A stretch of DNA of 34,723 nt from Candidatus Alistipes faecigallinarum (lineage in GTDB: Bacteria; Bacteroidota; Bacteroidia; Bacteroidales; Rikenellaceae), in contig DXDG01000028.1 of the NCBI GenBank assembly GCA_019115605.1, forward strand, positions 1 through 34,723. Reading direction: 5' to 3'. The notes under the pieces were generated by a model. It made no database searches. It saw only the letters and a program-made list of their open reading frames with translations, and had not been told where the DNA came from. The position numbers and the translations under genes were made by a program. This document shows positions 1 through 12,999 of this stretch, in pieces. Position 1 is the first letter of the stretch, and each line of letters starts with the position of its first letter.

Positions 1-2497
1 CGTCGTCGTTGCGCTTGATGGCCGTAGCCGTCAGGCCGCGCAGCGTGCCGCAGTCCTCCTCGTTGATGATGACGTCCTGCGCCACGTCGACCAGACGGCG
101 CGTCAGGTAACCGGCATCGGCCGTCTTCAGGGCGGTATCGGCAAGACCCTTGCGGGCACCGTGCGTCGAGATGAAGTACTCGAGCACCGAAAGGCCCTCC
201 TTGAAGTTCGAGAGGATCGGGTTCTCGATGACCTGCTGGCCACCCTCGACACCCGACTTCTGCGGCTTGGCCATCAGACCACGCATACCGCTCAACTGAC
301 GGATCTGCTCCTTGGAACCACGGGCTCCCGAGTCGAGCATCATGTAGACCGGATTGAAACCGTCGTCGTCCTTGACCAGCGTGTCGATCACGGCCTTCGT
401 CAGCTTCGAGTTGATGTTCGTCCAGACGTCGATGATCTGGTTGTATCGCTCATTGTTGGTAATGAGACCCATGTTGTAGTCCTCCATGATGGCGTCGGCA
501 CGCTCGTAACCCTCCTGCACGAGCTTCTCCTTCTCCTCGGGGATGATCACCGCATCGAGGTTGAACAACAGACCGCCCTTGAAGGCCATGCGGTAACCCA
601 TGTCCTTGATGTCGTCGAGGAAGTTGGCCACCTTGTCGGCACCGGCCTTCTTCATCACCACGGCGATGATGTCACGCAGCGAGCGCTTCGTCAGCACCTC
701 GTTGATGTAGCCCACCTCCTTGGGAACCACCTGGTTGAAGAGGATGCGGCCGATGGTCGTCTCCTTGAGCACGCGCACGGGGTTGCCCTGCTCGTCCAGG
801 TCGTCGACCAGACACTTCACCACGGCGTGCAGGTCGGCACGCTTCTCGTTGTAGGCGATGATCGCCTCCTCGGGACCGTAGAAGACGTGTCCCTCACCCT
901 TGACACCCTTGCGGGGCTTGGTGATGTAGTACAGACCGAGGACCATGTCCTGCGACGGCACGGTGATCGGCGCGCCGTTCGCGGGGTTGAGCACGTTGTG
1001 CGAACCGAGCATCAGCAACTGCGCCTCCAGGATGGCGGCATTGCCCAGCGGCAGGTGCACGGCCATCTGGTCACCGTCGAAGTCGGCGTTGAAGGCCGTA
1101 CATGCCAGCGGGTGCAGCTGCATGGCCTTGCCCTCGATGAGCTTCGGCTGGAAGGCCTGGATACCCAGACGGTGCAGCGTCGGGGCGCGGTTCATCAGCA
1201 CGGGGTGTCCCTTGATGACGTTCTCCAGAATGCCCCAGATCACGGGGTCCTTGCGGTCGATGATCTTCTTGGCCGACTTCACCGTCTTGACGATGCCGCG
1301 CTCGATGAGCTTGCGGATCACGAACGGCTTGTAGAGCTCGGCGGCCATGTCCTTCGGAATACCCATCTCGTGCATCTTCAGCTCGGGGCCGACGACGATG
1401 ACCGAACGGGCCGAGTAGTCGACACGCTTACCGAGCAGGTTCTGACGGAAGCGGCCCTGCTTGCCCTTGAGCGAGTCCGAAAGCGACTTGAGCGGACGGT
1501 TCGACTCGTTCTTCACGGCGTTGGACTTGCGCGAGTTGTCGAACAGCGAGTCGACGGCCTCCTGCAGCATGCGCTTCTCGTTGCGCAGAATCACCTCCGG
1601 GGCCTTGATCTCGATCAGACGCTTCAGACGGTTGTTGCGGATGATGACACGACGGTAGAGGTCGTTCAAATCCGACGTGGCGAAACGTCCGCCATCCAGC
1701 GGCACCAGCGGGCGCAGCTCGGGCGGAATCACCGGAATGACGCTCAACACCATCCATTCGGGCTTGTTCTTGCCCTTCGAGGCGCGGAACGACTCGATGA
1801 CGTTCAGGCACTTCAGCGCCTCGGACTTGCGCTGCTGCGAGGTCTCGGTCGAGGCCTTGTGGCGCAGGGCATAGGACATCGAGTCGAGGTCCACCTGCTT
1901 GAGCAGCGTATAGATCGCCTCGGCACCCATCTGGGCGACGAACTTGTTGGGATCCGTGTCGTCGAGCGACTGGTTGCCCTTCGGCAGAGCGTTCAGCACG
2001 TCGAGGTACTCCTTCTCCGAGAGGGTCTGCAGACGTTCGATACCCTGCTCCGAGGCGGCACCCGGATTGATGACGACGTAACGCTCGTAGTAGATGATCG
2101 CCTCGAGCTTCTTCGAGGGAATACCCAGCAGGTAACCGATCTTCGAAGGCAGCGAACGGAAATACCAGATGTGTACGACGGGCACCACCAGCGAGATGTG
2201 GCCCATGCGCTCGCGGCGCACCTTCTTCTCGGTAACCTCCACGCCGCAACGGTCGCAGACGATACCCTTGTAGCGGATGCGCTTGTACTTGCCGCAATGG
2301 CACTCGTAGTCCTTCACCGGACCGAAGATGCGCTCGCAGAACAGGCCGTCGCGCTCGGGCTTGTAGGTGCGGTAGTTAATGGTCTCGGGCTTGAGCACCT
2401 CGCCGCTCGACTGCGCCAGGATCTCCTCGGGGGAGGCCAGGCCGATCGAGATGCGGCTGTAACCATTATTGGGTTTATTGTCCTTGGTAATCGACAT
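1..2497 (-). CDS. rpoC: DNA-directed RNA polymerase subunit beta' (partial, C-terminus outside window)
   Basis: This is the largest subunit of RNA polymerase and carries the catalytic magnesium site. About 832 N-terminal codons are present and the frame runs off the window edge. The start ATG at 2497 gives [20 protein letters not shown]. The N-terminal zinc ribbon is visible as Cys66, Cys68, Cys81 and Cys84. The absolutely conserved NADFDGD loop that binds the catalytic Mg2+ lies at residues 470-476. It sits 42 bases downstream of the rpoB stop, the usual rpoBC order, so it is co-transcribed with rpoB. No Shine-Dalgarno sequence is seen, as is usual in Bacteroidetes. Confidence 0.98.
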   Translation of the reverse strand, partial: MSITKDNKPNNGYSRISIGLASPEEILAQSSGEVLKPETINYRTYKPERDGLFCERIFGPVKDYECHCGKYKRIRYKGIVCDRCGVEVTEKKVRRERMGHISLVVPVVHIWYFRSLPSKIGYLLGIPSKKLEAIIYYERYVVINPGAASEQGIERLQTLSEKEYLDVLNALPKGNQSLDDTDPNKFVAQMGAEAIYTLLKQVDLDSMSYALRHKASTETSQQRKSEALKCLNVIESFRASKGKNKPEWMVLSVIPVIPPELRPLVPLDGGRFATSDLNDLYRRVIIRNNRLKRLIEIKAPEVILRNEKRMLQEAVDSLFDNSRKSNAVKNESNRPLKSLSDSLKGKQGRFRQNLLGKRVDYSARSVIVVGPELKMHEMGIPKDMAAELYKPFVIRKLIERGIVKTVKSAKKIIDRKDPVIWGILENVIKGHPVLMNRAPTLHRLGIQAFQPKLIEGKAMQLHPLACTAFNADFDGDQMAVHLPLGNAAILEAQLLMLGSHNVLNPANGAPITVPSQDMVLGLYYITKPRKGVKGEGHVFYGPEEAIIAYNEKRADLHAVVKCLVDDLDEQGNPVRVLKETTIGRILFNQVVPKEVGYINEVLTKRSLRDIIAVVMKKAGADKVANFLDDIKDMGYRMAFKGGLLFNLDAVIIPEEKEKLVQEGYERADAIMEDYNMGLITNNERYNQIIDVWTNINSKLTKAVIDTLVKDDDGFNPVYMMLDSGARGSKEQIRQLSGMRGLMAKPQKSGVEGGQQVIENPILSNFKEGLSVLEYFISTHGARKGLADTALKTADAGYLTRRLVDVAQDVIINEEDCGTLRGLTATAIKRNDD

Positions 2498-2539
2498 ATT
2501 TATCTTGCGTTTTTCTTATCCACGTTAAATACACACACC

Positions 2540-6400
<3,861 letters not shown>

Positions 6401-6567
6401 CGTAAAATCCGAATTAGTTGAAGTGTAATTGGGGCGGGGTTGCGCTTCCCAAAAAATGCGGGTCCTTATCCCGCCAATGCCCCCGTATGCAGGCACACAG
6501 GCCCCGGGAGCATTCTAATTCCAAAGAGTGGACACAGCTCCTGCTCGGCACTTCCAGTCTTTAGACC

Positions 6568-6608
6568 AAGAAAAGGCATAGAGCTTACACTGCGGTAAGC
6601 CCTATACC
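6568..6608 (-). terminator. Attenuator-like hairpin in the rplL-rpoB spacer
   Basis: The transcribed (minus) strand can form a 14-bp stem pairing 6608-6595 with 6588-6575, with a 6-base loop, followed directly by UUUUCUU. Two pairs (6606/6577 and 6601/6582) are G-U wobbles in the transcribed RNA but mismatches on the other strand, so the structure favours the rpl-rpo transcript. In E. coli the rplL-rpoB interval holds a partial terminator that lowers rpoBC relative to ribosomal proteins. A similar role here is inferred. Confidence 0.6.
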
Positions 6609-6640
6609 TGATCGTCCTGATGCAGCGTTAAGCAGCAATG

Positions 6641-7018
6641 CTACTTAAGCTCAACTTCTGCACCTGCCTCCTCGAGCTGGCCCTTGATCTGCTCGGCCTC
6701 CTCCTTGGAAACACCCTCCTTGACTGCCTTCGGAGCACCGTCCACGAGTGCCTTGGCATCGCCCAGCGAAAGGCCTGCAACCTCCTTGACTGCCTTGATG
6801 ACCTGGAGCTTGGCCTGGCCAGCGCTCTTCAGGATCACGTCGAACGACGTCTTCTCGGCGGGAGCTGCCTCACCTGCGCCTGCAGCGGGAGCTGCTACGG
6901 CTACTGCGGCTGCGGCCGGCTCAATGCCATACTCCTCCTTGAGGATCTGTGCGAGTTCGTTAACCTCGGTCACCTTCAGGTTTACCAGTTCTTCAGCAAG
7001 TTTCTTTACGTCTGCCAT
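6641..7018 (-). CDS. rplL: 50S ribosomal protein L7/L12 (bL12)
   Basis: Stalk protein of the large ribosomal subunit, which recruits translational GTPases such as the EF-Tu encoded upstream. 125 residues, the normal length. The N-terminal dimerisation helix ([20 protein letters not shown]) is followed by an Ala/Pro-rich hinge (about residues 35-54). The globular C-terminal domain then contains the conserved KTSFDVIL and [20 protein letters not shown] segments. It lies 41 bases downstream of rplJ, which encodes its binding partner L10. Confidence 0.98.
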   Translation of the reverse strand: MADVKKLAEELVNLKVTEVNELAQILKEEYGIEPAAAAVAVAAPAAGAGEAAPAEKTSFDVILKSAGQAKLQVIKAVKEVAGLSLGDAKALVDGAPKAVKEGVSKEEAEQIKGQLEEAGAEVELK

Positions 7019-7059
7019 AGTTGTAAGCTTATTAATTTGTTTTTAATTCTTGTTTGTGA

Positions 7060-7584
7060 TTAGTTGTTTCTCGATTCGAGCGTCTTCACGAGGCCCGCAA
7101 TCTTTTGACCTGCATTAGCCTGCAATGCAGAGATAACATTCTTCGCAGGAGACTGCAGCAGGGCGATGATGTCGCCGATGAGCTCCTCCTTCGACTTGAT
7201 GTTGCACAGAGCGTCCAGCTGATTGTCGCCGACATAGACGCAGCCCTCGGCGAATGCCGCCTTCAGAACGGGCTTGTCCGACGTCTTGCGGAACTCCTTG
7301 ATCAATACGGCAGGAGCCTTCGCAACGTTGGCGAACATGATCGAGGTAGGACCCTCCAATACTTTTACCAGATCAGCGTCGGCCTTCTCCACCTTCTCGA
7401 GCGCCTTCGTGAGCAGGGTGTTCTTTACAACCACCAACTTCACGTCGCTCTCGAAGCACTTGCGACGCAGCGCAGCGGTCTGTGCGGCGTTCAGCGCCTC
7501 GATGTCGGCGATATAGAAGTGAGGATAGGTCTGGAGCTGCTCGGCAAGACTGTTAATAACAACCAGTTTTTCTTCCTTTGTCAT
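7060..7584 (-). CDS. rplJ: 50S ribosomal protein L10 (uL10)
   Basis: Base of the ribosomal stalk; it binds 23S rRNA and carries L7/L12 dimers on its C-terminal helix. 174 residues, with typical family motifs (VVKNTLLTKAL, EGPTSIMFA). Unlike every other gene examined here it is preceded by a full Shine-Dalgarno match, AAGGAGGA at 7592-7600 (minus strand), nine bases from the ATG at 7584. It lies 17 bases after the rplA stop. In other bacteria L10 with L12 represses its own mRNA; with this short spacer any such site would have to overlap the end of rplA. Confidence 0.97.
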   Translation of the reverse strand: MTKEEKLVVINSLAEQLQTYPHFYIADIEALNAAQTAALRRKCFESDVKLVVVKNTLLTKALEKVEKADADLVKVLEGPTSIMFANVAKAPAVLIKEFRKTSDKPVLKAAFAEGCVYVGDNQLDALCNIKSKEELIGDIIALLQSPAKNVISALQANAGQKIAGLVKTLESRNN

Positions 7585-7590
7585 CTCTTT

Positions 7591-7600
7591 TGTCCTCCTT
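7591..7600 (-). promoter_or_regulatory. Shine-Dalgarno sequence of rplJ
   Basis: Minus-strand AAGGAGGACA ends seven bases from the rplJ ATG (AGGAGG core nine bases away). It is the only clear Shine-Dalgarno match I see in front of a gene in this window, which is notable because Bacteroidetes genes rarely have one. Confidence 0.7.
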
Positions 7601-7601
7601 C

Positions 7602-8300
7602 TTATTTGGTTTCTACTGATTTGGGATCAATCTGCACTCCGGGACTCATGGTCGTCGAGAGATAGATACTCTTCACATAAGAACCTTTGGCAGCAGCCGG
7701 CTTCAACTTGATGATCGTGTTCAGGACCTCCTTGGCGTTCTCTACGATCTGCTCCGCAGTGAACGAGATCTTGCCGACATTGGTGTGAATGATACCGAAC
7801 TTGTCGACCTTGAAGTCGATCTTACCGGCCTTCACCTCGCCGACAGCCTTGCCGACCTCCATCGTCACCGTACCCGTCTTGGGGTTCGGCATCAGGCCGC
7901 GCGGACCCAGAATACGGCCCAGCGCACCGACCTTGCCCATCACGTTCGGGGTGCAGATGATGACATCGACATCGGTCCAACCGCCCTTGATCTTCTCGAC
8001 ATACTCGTCGAGACCCACGAAATCGGCGCCTGCGGCTTTCGCCTCGGCCTCCTTTTCGGGCGAGCAGAGTACCAGAACACGAACCGTCTTGCCGGTTCCG
8101 TGCGGAAGTGTTACAACGCCGCGAACCATCTGGTTTGCCTTGCGGGGATCGACGCCCAGACGGACATCGACATCAACCGAGGCGTCGAATTTCGTGAACG
8201 TAATCTCCTTCAGAAGAGCGGCAGCCTCCGAGAGCTTGTAAGCCTTGCCGGCTTCCACCTTCGCGTAGGCGATCTTTTGATTTTTTGTCAGTTTACTCAT
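7602..8300 (-). CDS. rplA: 50S ribosomal protein L1 (uL1)
   Basis: Large-subunit protein forming the L1 stalk near the E-site. 232 residues, the family norm. The conserved segment [20 protein letters not shown] appears in near-consensus form (residues about 112-131), followed by the [14 protein letters not shown] signature. It sits 12 bases after the rplK stop and 17 bases before rplJ, in the usual rplK-rplA-rplJ-rplL order. In E. coli L1 represses translation of the rplKA mRNA; that is not tested here. Confidence 0.98.
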   Translation of the reverse strand: MSKLTKNQKIAYAKVEAGKAYKLSEAAALLKEITFTKFDASVDVDVRLGVDPRKANQMVRGVVTLPHGTGKTVRVLVLCSPEKEAEAKAAGADFVGLDEYVEKIKGGWTDVDVIICTPNVMGKVGALGRILGPRGLMPNPKTGTVTMEVGKAVGEVKAGKIDFKVDKFGIIHTNVGKISFTAEQIVENAKEVLNTIIKLKPAAAKGSYVKSIYLSTTMSPGVQIDPKSVETK

Positions 8301-8312
8301 CTTCTTCAGCGA

Positions 8313-8753
8313 TTACATGTTAGGAAATTCACCGACCACGTTGAGACCCATACTGCGGGCCGTTCCGGCAACCATGCGCATGGCCGACTCCAGCGTAAAG
8401 CAGTTCATGTCGGACATCTTGTCCTTGGCGATGTCACGAACCTGTTCCCACGTTACCTGGCCTACCTTGTCACGGTTGGGCTGGGCAGAACCCTTCTGAA
8501 CCTTAGCTGCTTCCTTGAGCTGTACGGCTACGGGCGGCTGTTTGACAACGAAGTCGAACGACTTGTCGCTGTAAACCGTAATGATGACCGGAAGAACTTT
8601 TCCCGCCTTGTCCTGCGTACGGGCATTGAACTGCTTGCAGAAGTCCATGATATTGACTCCCTTAGAACCCAATGCGGGACCAACCGGGGGCGAAGGATTG
8701 GCGGCACCACCTTTGATCTGCAATTTAATAAATGCAGCAACCTCTTTTGCCAT
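8313..8753 (-). CDS. rplK: 50S ribosomal protein L11 (uL11)
   Basis: Component of the GTPase-associated centre, binding 23S rRNA beside the L10 stalk. 146 residues. The N-terminal proline-rich segment [20 protein letters not shown] is diagnostic. The C-terminal RNA-binding domain ends with [12 protein letters not shown]. It starts 17 bases after the nusG stop and is in operon with nusG upstream and rplA downstream. Confidence 0.98.
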   Translation of the reverse strand: MAKEVAAFIKLQIKGGAANPSPPVGPALGSKGVNIMDFCKQFNARTQDKAGKVLPVIITVYSDKSFDFVVKQPPVAVQLKEAAKVQKGSAQPNRDKVGQVTWEQVRDIAKDKMSDMNCFTLESAMRMVAGTARSMGLNVVGEFPNM

Positions 8754-8770
8754 AGTTTTCCTTTGGTTAA

Positions 8771-9331
8771 TTATTCTTTTTCAACTTGTGTGAAACTCAA
8801 CTCCATGGGAGTCTTGCGCCCGAATATCTTCACCGATACCGTGAGTTTCTTGCGCTCGTTATCGACGGCCTCGATGGTACCCTGGAAGCTTGAGAAAGGA
8901 CCATCGGTAACCTTGACGGTTTCGCCGACGAAGAAGGGTATTTCGTTCTCCTCCTCCATGGCGTTCATCTCGTCGACGCGGCCGAGGATACGCGCCACCT
9001 CCTGTGGACGAAGCGGCGTGGCAATCATCTTGCGGCTGTCCTCCTTGGTATCGCCGAGAAATCCCAGCACATTGGGAGTGTTACGAATAATCATGGGAAT
9101 CTGCCCTACGAAAGCGGCCTCGACCAGCACATAACCGGGATAGGAGACCTTCTCTTTGGAGATCTTCTTGCCGTTGCGGATGGTATAGACCTTCTCGGTG
9201 GGGATCAGGACCTGGGATATGTAGTCTTCCAGATGGTTGTGACGAACCTCGGCCTCGATATACTCCTTGACCTTCGCCTCCTTGCCACCTATGGCACGGA
9301 CCACATACCACTGTTTGGTAATCTCGCTCAT
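8771..9331 (-). CDS. nusG: Transcription termination/antitermination factor NusG
   Basis: Elongation factor that binds RNA polymerase through its NGN domain and contacts Rho or ribosomal protein S10 through its KOW domain. 186 residues. The NGN domain covers about 1-115 ([31 protein letters not shown]). The KOW motif is [19 protein letters not shown]. It follows secE by 15 bases, the conserved secE-nusG pair. Confidence 0.97.
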   Translation of the reverse strand: MSEITKQWYVVRAIGGKEAKVKEYIEAEVRHNHLEDYISQVLIPTEKVYTIRNGKKISKEKVSYPGYVLVEAAFVGQIPMIIRNTPNVLGFLGDTKEDSRKMIATPLRPQEVARILGRVDEMNAMEEENEIPFFVGETVKVTDGPFSSFQGTIEAVDNERKKLTVSVKIFGRKTPMELSFTQVEKE

Positions 9332-9346
9332 CGCTTCGGGGAAGAA

Positions 9347-9544
9347 TTAACGACCAAGATTTGCAAGCGTCTTATAGATGACGGCCATCAGGTTTTCGAA
9401 GCTGATATCCATGACCAGAACGATCAGCGCAAAGATGACAGAGGCCACCATCACGACGATCGTCGAGCTCTGGAGCTGCGGGAACGTGGGCCACGTCACC
9501 TTGTTTACAAGCTCGTTGTAGGATTCTTTAACGTAGTTGAACAT
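9347..9544 (-). CDS. secE: Preprotein translocase subunit SecE
   Basis: Small essential membrane subunit of the SecYEG translocon. 65 residues, the short single-spanning form. An amphipathic N-terminal helix (YVKESYNELVNKVTWPTFPQ, with the conserved VTWP) precedes one membrane segment (VVMVASVIFALIVLVM). It lies between tRNA-Trp, 22 bases upstream, and nusG. This arrangement (tuf, trpT, secE, nusG) is widespread in bacteria. Confidence 0.96.
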   Translation of the reverse strand: MFNYVKESYNELVNKVTWPTFPQLQSSTIVVMVASVIFALIVLVMDISFENLMAVIYKTLANLGR

Positions 9545-9566
9545 ATCGTGTGTCCTTTATTTCGAG

Positions 9567-9637
9567 CAGGAGCAGAGAGATTCGAACTCCCATCAACGGT
9601 TTTGGAGACCGCTATTCTACCCTTGAACTATGCTCCT
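9567..9637 (-). tRNA. tRNA-Trp (anticodon CCA)
   Basis: A full cloverleaf is readable on the minus strand: acceptor AGGAGCA/TGCTCCT with discriminator G, D-arm GTTC/GAAT, anticodon loop CTCCAAA, and T-arm GGGAG TTCGAAT CTCTC. Length is 71 bases and the 3' CCA is not encoded. It lies between tuf and secE. Confidence 0.96.
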
Positions 9638-9665
9638 AAAAAGAGGCGGTGCGGAACACCGCCTC
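9638..9665 (-). terminator. Hairpin plus U-tract between tuf and tRNA-Trp
   Basis: The minus strand has a perfect 9-bp stem, GAGGCGGTG (9665-9657) with CACCGCCTC (9651-9643). It has a 5-base loop and is followed by five U residues (9642-9638) that end exactly at the first base of mature tRNA-Trp. This has the form of an intrinsic terminator. Since secE-nusG-rpl-rpo lie downstream with no clear new promoter, it is probably a partial terminator or processing signal. Confidence 0.65.
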
Positions 9666-9685
9666 GGAATCTGTTCCGGTCCGGA

Positions 9686-10873
<1,188 letters not shown>

Positions 10874-11005
10874 AGTATTAAGTATTTAAAGTATTGTTAA
10901 AAATTGCTTTAAAGTTTTAAAATCCATTCCGCAGAACAAGCGGGCGACACAAACGCTCCGTCCCTGCGGCCCGGAGAGATCTGCATCACACGCTGCTGCG
11001 TTTAG

Positions 11006-11078
11006 AGCGGAAGACGAGGCTCAAACTCGCGACCCTTAGCTTGGAAGGCTAATGCTCTATCAACTGAGCTACTTCCGC
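11006..11078 (-). tRNA. tRNA-Gly (anticodon TCC)
   Basis: Minus-strand cloverleaf of 73 bases: acceptor GCGGAAG/CTTCCGC with discriminator T, D-arm GCTC/GAGC, anticodon stem TTAGC/GCTAA around loop CTTCCAA (anticodon TCC), and a T-arm containing GTTTGAGCC. CCA is not encoded. It is the third tRNA of the cluster ahead of tuf. Confidence 0.96.
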
Positions 11079-11166
11079 AAAATATTGCCTTTCAGAGTTC
11101 ACCCTACCGCCGCCCGCCGCCTTGGCGGCACGCTTCGGTTCTTGCAACCCCGACAGGCATCTTGAG

Positions 11167-11249
11167 TGGGAAGTGATGGATTCGAACCACCGAAGGCGTA
11201 CGCCAGCAGATTTACAGTCTGCCCCATTTGGCCACTCTGGTAACTTCCC
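11167..11249 (-). tRNA. tRNA-Tyr (anticodon GTA)
   Basis: Minus-strand class II tRNA of 83 bases with a long variable arm. Acceptor GGGAAGT pairs with a 3' ACTTCCC, and the discriminator is A. The anticodon stem CAGA/TCTG surrounds loop CTGTAAA (anticodon GTA), and the T-loop is GTTCGAATC. CCA is not encoded. Confidence 0.96.
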
Positions 11250-11357
11250 GTATTTTGCACCTCCCGGACTTCGCATCCGGTGAGGTTCCGTGTTTCGCCG
11301 TGCCGCCCGAAAGCCCTCGTCGAGGAGTTCCGTTCCGTCTGCGCACCGGCTGTTGCG

Positions 11358-11431
11358 AGCCGATGGGGGGATTCGAACCCACGACCAGCTGATTACAAAT
11401 CAGCTGCTCTGGCCAACTGAGCTACATCGGC
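11358..11431 (-). tRNA. tRNA-Thr (anticodon TGT)
   Basis: Minus-strand cloverleaf of 74 bases: acceptor GCCGATG/CATCGGC with discriminator T, D-arm GCTC/GAGC, anticodon stem GCTGA/TCAGC around loop TTTGTAA (anticodon TGT), and T-loop GTTCGAATC. CCA is not encoded. It is the first gene of the tRNA-tuf-rpo cluster. Confidence 0.96.
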
Positions 11432-11452
11432 AGATTCCACCGTTTTGGATTG

Positions 11453-11484
11453 CAAAAGTAGGCATAAAAAATTTATCAGCCAAA
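11453..11484 (-). promoter_or_regulatory. Bacteroidetes-type promoter of the tRNA-tuf-rpl-rpo cluster
   Basis: The minus strand has -7 box TACTTTTG (11460-11453) and a -33 element TTTG (11484-11481), separated by about 20 bases. It matches the TTG-N19/20-TAnnTTTG pattern. Transcription would start about 15 bases upstream of tRNA-Thr. Confidence 0.7.
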
Positions 11485-11714
11485 TAAAACCCGATAAATT
11501 TTTCACTTTTTCACTCTTCTCAAAGAACCTCGCTCCGATCCGCTGCGGACAGAAGCGAAACCGGGTGCAAAGATAGGAAAAGTTTCGAATAACACAACGG
11601 TTTGCCTCAAAAATATCACATCCTCCGCCCCGAACCCGGACCTTTCGGACCGAAGCCTTCCGAAAAAGGAGAACGCCGCGGATCCATACCATATATATAT
11701 TAGAGACGGACCGG

Positions 11715-12596
11715 CTACTTGTAGCTTACGATCAGCACCTTCGAGGATTCCCAGAACCGCACCGGATCGACAATCCACAGCGAAACGACCCGCTTGTCGG
11801 CATCGGTTACCAGTTCGTAGGATCCTTCGGGATGGTTCGTAACGACGGTTACCTTGCGATGGCCCACGGGAATCTCGGAGAGCAGCCGCGAATCGGCCTG
11901 CGTAAAACTCTCCAGGGAGCCGTGCTCGCCGACGGTCAGCGTGCGTCCGATAAAGCCCTGCTTGTTGATGATCTGCGCATCGCACAACTCCTTTTCGGAA
12001 CCGACGATATAGTAGACCGTATTGAGCCGGTTCTCCAGTTCGAGATTGCGGCCGCTCAACTGCTCCACCTCGGCGCTCTGCTCGGCAACGGTCTCCGTCA
12101 GCTCGGCCACCCGGGTATCCTTGAGCGACAGCTCGTCGCGCAGCTGCTCGATCTCGCTCTGCCGTTCGGCGAGCTGTCCGTTCAGATCGGCAATCATCTT
12201 CTCCAGCCCTTCGATCCGCAGATTCGCCTTGCGCAGCTGCGCCGCGGTATGGCGCAGCGAGTTGATCTTTTCGCGGTTCTCGGCCAGCAGCCGACCGATG
12301 GCATCGATATCGTTGTTGATCTCCTCCACGGGACGGCGGGTCCCCTCCTCCTCGGAGACGGTGATCAGATTCTCCCGGGACTTGATCCGGGCCAGATTCT
12401 CCGAAATGGCGTTGATATCCGCAAATACGGCATTGATCAGGGAATCCTTGGCCGCTACAACCTGTTCCAGCGAATCGCGCTGCCGGTCGGACTCGACTGC
12501 CAGCTGCTGGGTGCGTCCGTTTCCGCAGGAGGGCAGCAGAAGCACGCAGGCAACGGCCGCCACACTCAATAAAGCAAGCGATCTGTTCATATACAC
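11715..12596 (-). CDS. Coiled-coil lipoprotein of unknown function
   Basis: I do not recognise a named family. The protein is 293 residues from the first ATG (MYMNRS); a start two codons later is equally possible. An N-terminal lipoprotein signal ends in LLPSC with the lipidated Cys at 24, so the mature protein is membrane-anchored, probably periplasmic. Residues about 35-190 are heptad-rich coiled coil (LAENREKINSLRHTAAQLRK and similar). The last 90 residues are a compact domain beginning NTVYYIVGSEKELCDAQIIN and probably beta-rich. The gene is monocistronic, ahead of the tRNA cluster. A role as a cell-envelope spacer or scaffold is only a guess. Confidence 0.88.
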   Translation of the reverse strand: MYMNRSLALLSVAAVACVLLLPSCGNGRTQQLAVESDRQRDSLEQVVAAKDSLINAVFADINAISENLARIKSRENLITVSEEEGTRRPVEEINNDIDAIGRLLAENREKINSLRHTAAQLRKANLRIEGLEKMIADLNGQLAERQSEIEQLRDELSLKDTRVAELTETVAEQSAEVEQLSGRNLELENRLNTVYYIVGSEKELCDAQIINKQGFIGRTLTVGEHGSLESFTQADSRLLSEIPVGHRKVTVVTNHPEGSYELVTDADKRVVSLWIVDPVRFWESSKVLIVSYK

Positions 12597-12623
12597 AGCT
12601 TTTTAGGTTTTCTTCTCACGCCG

Positions 12624-12631
12624 CAAATATA
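12624..12631 (-). promoter_or_regulatory. Probable -7 box for the coiled-coil lipoprotein
   Basis: Minus-strand TATATTTG fits TAnnTTTG and lies 28 bases upstream of the ATG. I see no good TTG at the matching -33 distance, so this is tentative. Confidence 0.4.
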
Positions 12632-12951
12632 TGCATAAAAACAATAGCGTGTACCGCGAGATGCACAAATCGCACACCCGGCAGGAGAACCGCCCCCGTC
12701 ATTTTTCGGACTCCACGAAGCATCGGGGCGTAGCAATTGCGTAAAATTTAACAACTATTCCTCCATATTGGCTGAATCAATTACAAACAGACATAAAAAT
12801 GCCCGAAACAAATACAACATGTAACAGAATTATCGGATATTTTTTATACAATAAAACATATATCCAACAAATTAAAACACGCAACAAGCTATCTCTCTAA
12901 AATATTTTAAAATTAATCCGTCTTTCGCGCATATCAGGGGGCTTTTTTTGC
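12632..12951. other. AT-rich intergenic region without a gene
   Basis: This is the spacer between two divergently transcribed lipoprotein genes. It is much more AT-rich than the surrounding sequence, especially 12735-12925. I see no convincing open reading frame, RNA gene or repeat. A weak dyad GGATAT...ATATCC spans about 12835-12870. The region probably holds upstream promoter elements for the surface lipoprotein. Confidence 0.5.
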
Positions 12952-12959
12952 TACTTTTG
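12952..12959 (+). promoter_or_regulatory. -7 box for the repeat-rich surface lipoprotein
   Basis: TACTTTTG matches TAnnTTTG, 40 bases upstream of the ATG at 13000. No clear TTG is present 19-20 bases further upstream; instead there is a G5-C-T7 run (12936-12949). Activator-dependent transcription is possible but not shown. Confidence 0.5.
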
Positions 12960-12999
12960 CGATCGAACGATTCATTCAACCACTTAAACCCTCAAGCTC

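Noticed and set aside
6401..6496. N-terminal extension of rpoB by 32 codons
   Set aside because: It lies in the untranslated leader and has no resemblance to the beta subunit. The family start is MSTAKTQQ at 6400.
11049..11276. 75-codon minus-strand frame across tRNA-Gly and tRNA-Tyr
   Set aside because: It is read through two well-formed tRNA genes.
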